Source: Actinomadura rubteroloni (lineage in GTDB: Bacteria; Actinomycetota; Actinomycetes; Streptosporangiales; Streptosporangiaceae). Taken from it: a stretch of DNA of 64,000 bases. The position numbers were made by a program, and so were the translations under genes. The DNA is taken from NCBI RefSeq assembly GCF_002911665.1, contig NZ_MTBP01000002.1, positions 124,001 through 188,000 of the forward strand. The letters are read 5' to 3'. A model generated the notes under the pieces. The model was not told the DNA's origin, made no database searches, and worked only from the letters and a program-made list of their open reading frames with translations. This document shows, piece after piece, positions 61,492 through 64,000 of the stretch; within the stretch, counting starts at the first letter, position 1; each line of letters begins with the position of its first letter.

Positions 61492-62256
61492 TCAGACGGC
61501 CGGACGGGCGTCAAGCACCTCGTCGGCCGCGAGGATCGAGCGCTGCATCTCGCGCAGCCCCCGGCCCGGGTCCAGGCCCAGCTCGCGGTTCAGCGTCTCG
61601 CGGGCCGTCTGGTAGACGCCGAGCGCGTCCGCGCGGCGGTCGCAGCGGTACAGGGCCAGCATGAGCTGGCCGTAGAACGGCTCGTGCAGCGGGTACTCGC
61701 GGATGAGCCCGCTGAGGACGCCGACCATCTCGCGGTGCCGGCCGAGGCGGAGCTTCATCTCGCCGAGCGTCTCCTGGCACTCCAGCCGCACCTCGTTCAC
61801 CCAGCGCGCGAACCCGTTGATGACCGGGCCGCCGGGCAGCGTCGCGAGCGCGGAGCCGCGCGCCAGGCCGAGGGCGTCCTCCAGGCCGACGCGGGCCTCG
61901 TCCCAGCGGCCCGCGCGGACGTGCGCGCGGCTCTCGCGGACGAGCCGCTGGAACAGGTGGAGGTCGAGCTGCCCCTCGTCGGCGTGCAGGACGTAGCCGG
62001 GCGAGCGGGTCTCGATGGGGCGTGCGCCGTTCTCGTCGCGCGGGAGCAGCTTGCGGAGCTGGGACACGTACACGTACAGCGCCGCCGTCGCGCGCTGCGG
62101 CGGCTCCCCGCCCCACACCTCGGTGACGAGCTGGTCGACCGACACGACCTCGCCGGAGCGGATCAGCAGGGTGGCCAGCACGACCTCGATCTTGGGTGCG
62201 GTGATCGTGACCTCTCCGTCGGCCACCCGCAGAGAACCAAGGATCTCGTATCTCAC
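61492..62256 (-). CDS. SARP/AfsR-type regulator
   Basis: A 254-residue regulator: N-terminal winged-helix OmpR-like DNA-binding domain (VSVDQLVTEVWGGEPP, ALYVYVSQLRKLL) and a bacterial transcriptional activation domain (about 95-245, YPLHEPFYGQLMLALYRCDR, LGLDPGRGLREMQ). GTG 62256. SARPs activate antibiotic and pigment pathways in actinomycetes. Confidence 0.9.
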   Translation of the reverse strand: MRYEILGSLRVADGEVTITAPKIEVVLATLLIRSGEVVSVDQLVTEVWGGEPPQRATAALYVYVSQLRKLLPRDENGARPIETRSPGYVLHADEGQLDLHLFQRLVRESRAHVRAGRWDEARVGLEDALGLARGSALATLPGGPVINGFARWVNEVRLECQETLGEMKLRLGRHREMVGVLSGLIREYPLHEPFYGQLMLALYRCDRRADALGVYQTARETLNRELGLDPGRGLREMQRSILAADEVLDARPAV

Positions 62257-62425
62257 GACGCCTCACTTCGGGAGCATTAAGCGTGCGCCGCCGCCCGCGG
62301 CGTTCCGTGGCCCCCAGCCTTGCAGCACCGGCGAAGGAAAGCGTCCGCAAAACTACGTACTTTGACCGTAAGCAACGACCGACACGCGTTCGGTGCGGTT
62401 CGGGCCGCCACGGTCAACCCCGGTG

Positions 62426-63403
62426 TCAGACGACGGCCTCCTCCCGTTCGCCCGTGACGGCGAGCAGGTCGGCGAACCAGTCGACCGTCCGGCGCAGGCC
62501 CCGGTCGCTCGGGACCGACGGCCGCCAGCCGAGCCGGGTCGCGGCGAGCGTCCCGTCCGGGCGCCGCACCGCCGGGTCGTTCTCCGGGCGCTCCACGAAC
62601 ACGATCTCCGAGTCCGACCCGGCGATGTCGCGGATCGTCTCGGCGAGCGCCAGCACGGTCATCTCGTCGGGGTTGCCGATGTTGATCGGGCCGGGCTCGG
62701 CGCTGGCGGCCATCGCGAGGATCCCGGCGACGGTGTCGTCCACGTAGCAGATCGAGCGCGTCTGCGACCCGTCCCCGGCGACGGTCAGCGGCAGCCCGGT
62801 GAGCGCCTGCCGGATGAACGTCGGGATCGCGCGGCCGTCGTGGGGCCGCATCCGCGGCCCGTAGGTGTTGAAGATCCGGACGATGCCGGTGTCCATGCCG
62901 TGCGTGTTGCGGTACGCCGTCGTCAGCGCCTCGGCGTACCGCTTGGCCTCGTCGTACACGCTGCGCGGCCCGACGGGGTTGACGTTGCCCCAGTAGTCCT
63001 CGCGCTGCGGGTGCTGGAGCGGGTCGCCGTAGACCTCGCTGGTGGACGCGAGGACGAACCGCGCGCCCTTCTCCTTGGCCAGGCCGAGCGCGTGCAGCGT
63101 CCCGAGCGCGCCGACCTTGAGCGTCTCCAGCGGCAGCTTCAGGTAGTCCACCGGCGACGCGGCCGACGCGAAGTGCAGCACGAGATCGACGTCGCCCGGG
63201 ATGTGGACGAACTCCGTCAGGTCGCACTCGACGAGCCGGAACGCGCGGCGGCCGATCAGGTGGCCGACGTTGCCGGGGTCGCCGGTGAGGAAGTTGTCCA
63301 GGCAGACGACCGAGTAGCCGGTCTCCAGCAGCCGTTCGCACAGGTGGGAGCCGAGGAACCCGGCCCCGCCCGTCACGACGGCGCGTCCCGCGGTGCCGGT
63401 CAT
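62426..63403 (-). CDS. NAD-dependent sugar-nucleotide decarboxylase/epimerase (UXS-like)
   Basis: A 325-residue short-chain dehydrogenase: VVTGGAGFLGSHL nucleotide motif, HFASAASPVDY, ASTSEVYGDP, and catalytic Tyr/Lys in YDEAKR. GPRMRPHDGRAIP matches UDP-glucuronate decarboxylases. The start overlaps the stop of the HldE-like gene (ATGA), so they form one operon, probably for surface polysaccharide or a sugar moiety. Confidence 0.87.
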   Translation of the reverse strand: MTGTAGRAVVTGGAGFLGSHLCERLLETGYSVVCLDNFLTGDPGNVGHLIGRRAFRLVECDLTEFVHIPGDVDLVLHFASAASPVDYLKLPLETLKVGALGTLHALGLAKEKGARFVLASTSEVYGDPLQHPQREDYWGNVNPVGPRSVYDEAKRYAEALTTAYRNTHGMDTGIVRIFNTYGPRMRPHDGRAIPTFIRQALTGLPLTVAGDGSQTRSICYVDDTVAGILAMAASAEPGPINIGNPDEMTVLALAETIRDIAGSDSEIVFVERPENDPAVRRPDGTLAATRLGWRPSVPSDRGLRRTVDWFADLLAVTGEREEAVV

Positions 63404-64000
63404 CGGGCGTCCTCCCGGGTCCGGACGGCGGCGCGCTCCACGATCCGCGTCGTGGACCGTCCCGCCAGGTAGGGCAGCAGGACCGTCTCGCCGCCGAGGC
63501 GCCGCACGACGGCGGTCTCGGGCATCTCGGCGGCCGAGTAGTCGCCGCCCTTGACCCAGACGTCGGGCCGCAGCCGTTCGATCATCCGCACGGGCGTCTC
63601 CTCCTCGAAGACCATCACGGTGTCGACGCTGTCGAGGGCGGCGAGGACGCGCACCCGGTCGTCCTGCGCGACGAGCGGCCGTCCCGGCCCCTTCAGCGCG
63701 CGGACCGACGCGTCGGAGTTCAGGCACACGACCAGGCAGTCGCCGAGCGCCCGCGCCTGGCGCAGCAGTTCGACGTGCCCGGCGTGCAGCAGGTCGAAGC
63801 AGCCGCCGGTCGCGACGACGGTGCCGCCGCGCTCGCGGGTGCGGCGGACGACGTCCCAGGCGTCGCGGGCGCCCGGCCGGCGCGGCGTCGCGCAGCCGGT
63901 CGCGACGAACGCCGAGGCCCGCTCGACGCCCGCCGCGACGGCGTCGCCGAGCAGCGCGCCGTCGCGCAGGGCGAGCGCGACCGTGGCGGCGAAGCAGTCG
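63400..64000 (-). CDS. HldE-like bifunctional heptose kinase/adenylyltransferase (partial)
   Basis: Runs off the right edge; about 200 codons are visible. It begins with the end of a PfkB sugar-kinase domain (GALLGDAVAAGVERASAFVA) followed by a full nucleotidyltransferase domain (TGGCFDLLHAGHVELL, VCLNSD, KGPGRP, KGGDYS). By family it makes an ADP-activated heptose. Co-transcribed with the decarboxylase-like gene downstream. Confidence 0.87.
   Translation of the reverse strand, partial: DCFAATVALALRDGALLGDAVAAGVERASAFVATGCATPRRPGARDAWDVVRRTRERGGTVVATGGCFDLLHAGHVELLRQARALGDCLVVCLNSDASVRALKGPGRPLVAQDDRVRVLAALDSVDTVMVFEEETPVRMIERLRPDVWVKGGDYSAAEMPETAVVRRLGGETVLLPYLAGRSTTRIVERAAVRTREDAR

Overview
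The window looks like a high-GC actinomycete chromosome, probably a Thermomonosporaceae/Actinomadura-like or Streptosporangiales relative. The basis is strong third-position GC, frequent GTG/TTG starts and ATGA/GTGA overlaps, a SARP regulator, a large LuxR (LAL) regulator, an ECF41-type sigma factor, a DUF5753 Xre regulator and a complete kdp locus. The genus is inferred, not shown.

Region 1 (1-2008) is chromosomal: the end of a universal stress protein, a membrane-anchored CHAP amidase-like protein, and a tRNA-Gly(GCC)/tRNA-Cys(GCA)/tRNA-Val(GAC) cluster.

Region 2 (about 2009 to about 19,600) is an integrated mobile element abutting tRNA-Val. Its minus-strand block holds a large serine recombinase whose reading frame runs into the tRNA, an ImmA/IrrE-like protein with a destroyed HExxH, an FtsK/TraB-type translocase with an odd C-terminus, small proteins and an MT-A70 methyltransferase broken by an in-frame amber codon. 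The middle and right hold a vWA/membrane/lipoprotein operon, a P-loop-less STAND-like protein, an orphan gene behind a long hairpin leader, a regulatory block (ribbon-helix-helix, small zinc protein, anti-sigma-like ATPase, degenerate resolvase, Xre-TPR regulator, 5-formyl-THF cyclo-ligase-like protein), a ComEC-like metallo-beta-lactamase/four-TM protein pair and a double-HTH protein. No replication initiator was recognised. A shared GTTGAC-N4-GTCAAC operator links the transfer block with the ribbon-helix-helix gene. Several cargo genes are visibly AT-richer than the chromosome and are candidate anti-phage functions.

Region 3 (19.6-25.3 kb) carries an MFS exporter with an ArsR-rhodanese regulator, an orphan NuoD-like protein with an ArsR regulator, a zinc alcohol dehydrogenase and a tandem Usp. 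Region 4 (25.4-33.6 kb) is the kdp potassium system: a 27-aa membrane peptide, kdpF, kdpA, kdpB, kdpC, with divergent kdpDE.

Region 5 (33.7-39.5 kb) has a 1419-aa TPR-CHAT protease with two kinds of internal repeats, an Mrr-like nuclease and a patatin lacking its nucleophile. Region 6 (39.5-47.7 kb) has a DeoR regulator with an MFS transporter, a four-gene TelA/solute-binding/vWA/XpaC-like operon and a CPA1 antiporter. Region 7 (47.9-57.9 kb) is mixed metabolism and regulation: PhyH dioxygenase, M28 peptidase, RDD protein, DHFR-like reductase, Baeyer-Villiger monooxygenase with a diiron-type hydrolase, AhpD-like protein with ECF41 sigma factor, and an Xre regulator. Region 8 (58.6-64 kb) has a LAL regulator, a SARP and nucleotide-sugar genes (UDP-glucuronate decarboxylase-like, HldE-like) that run off the end. 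Convergent gene ends are often separated by perfect-stem terminators.
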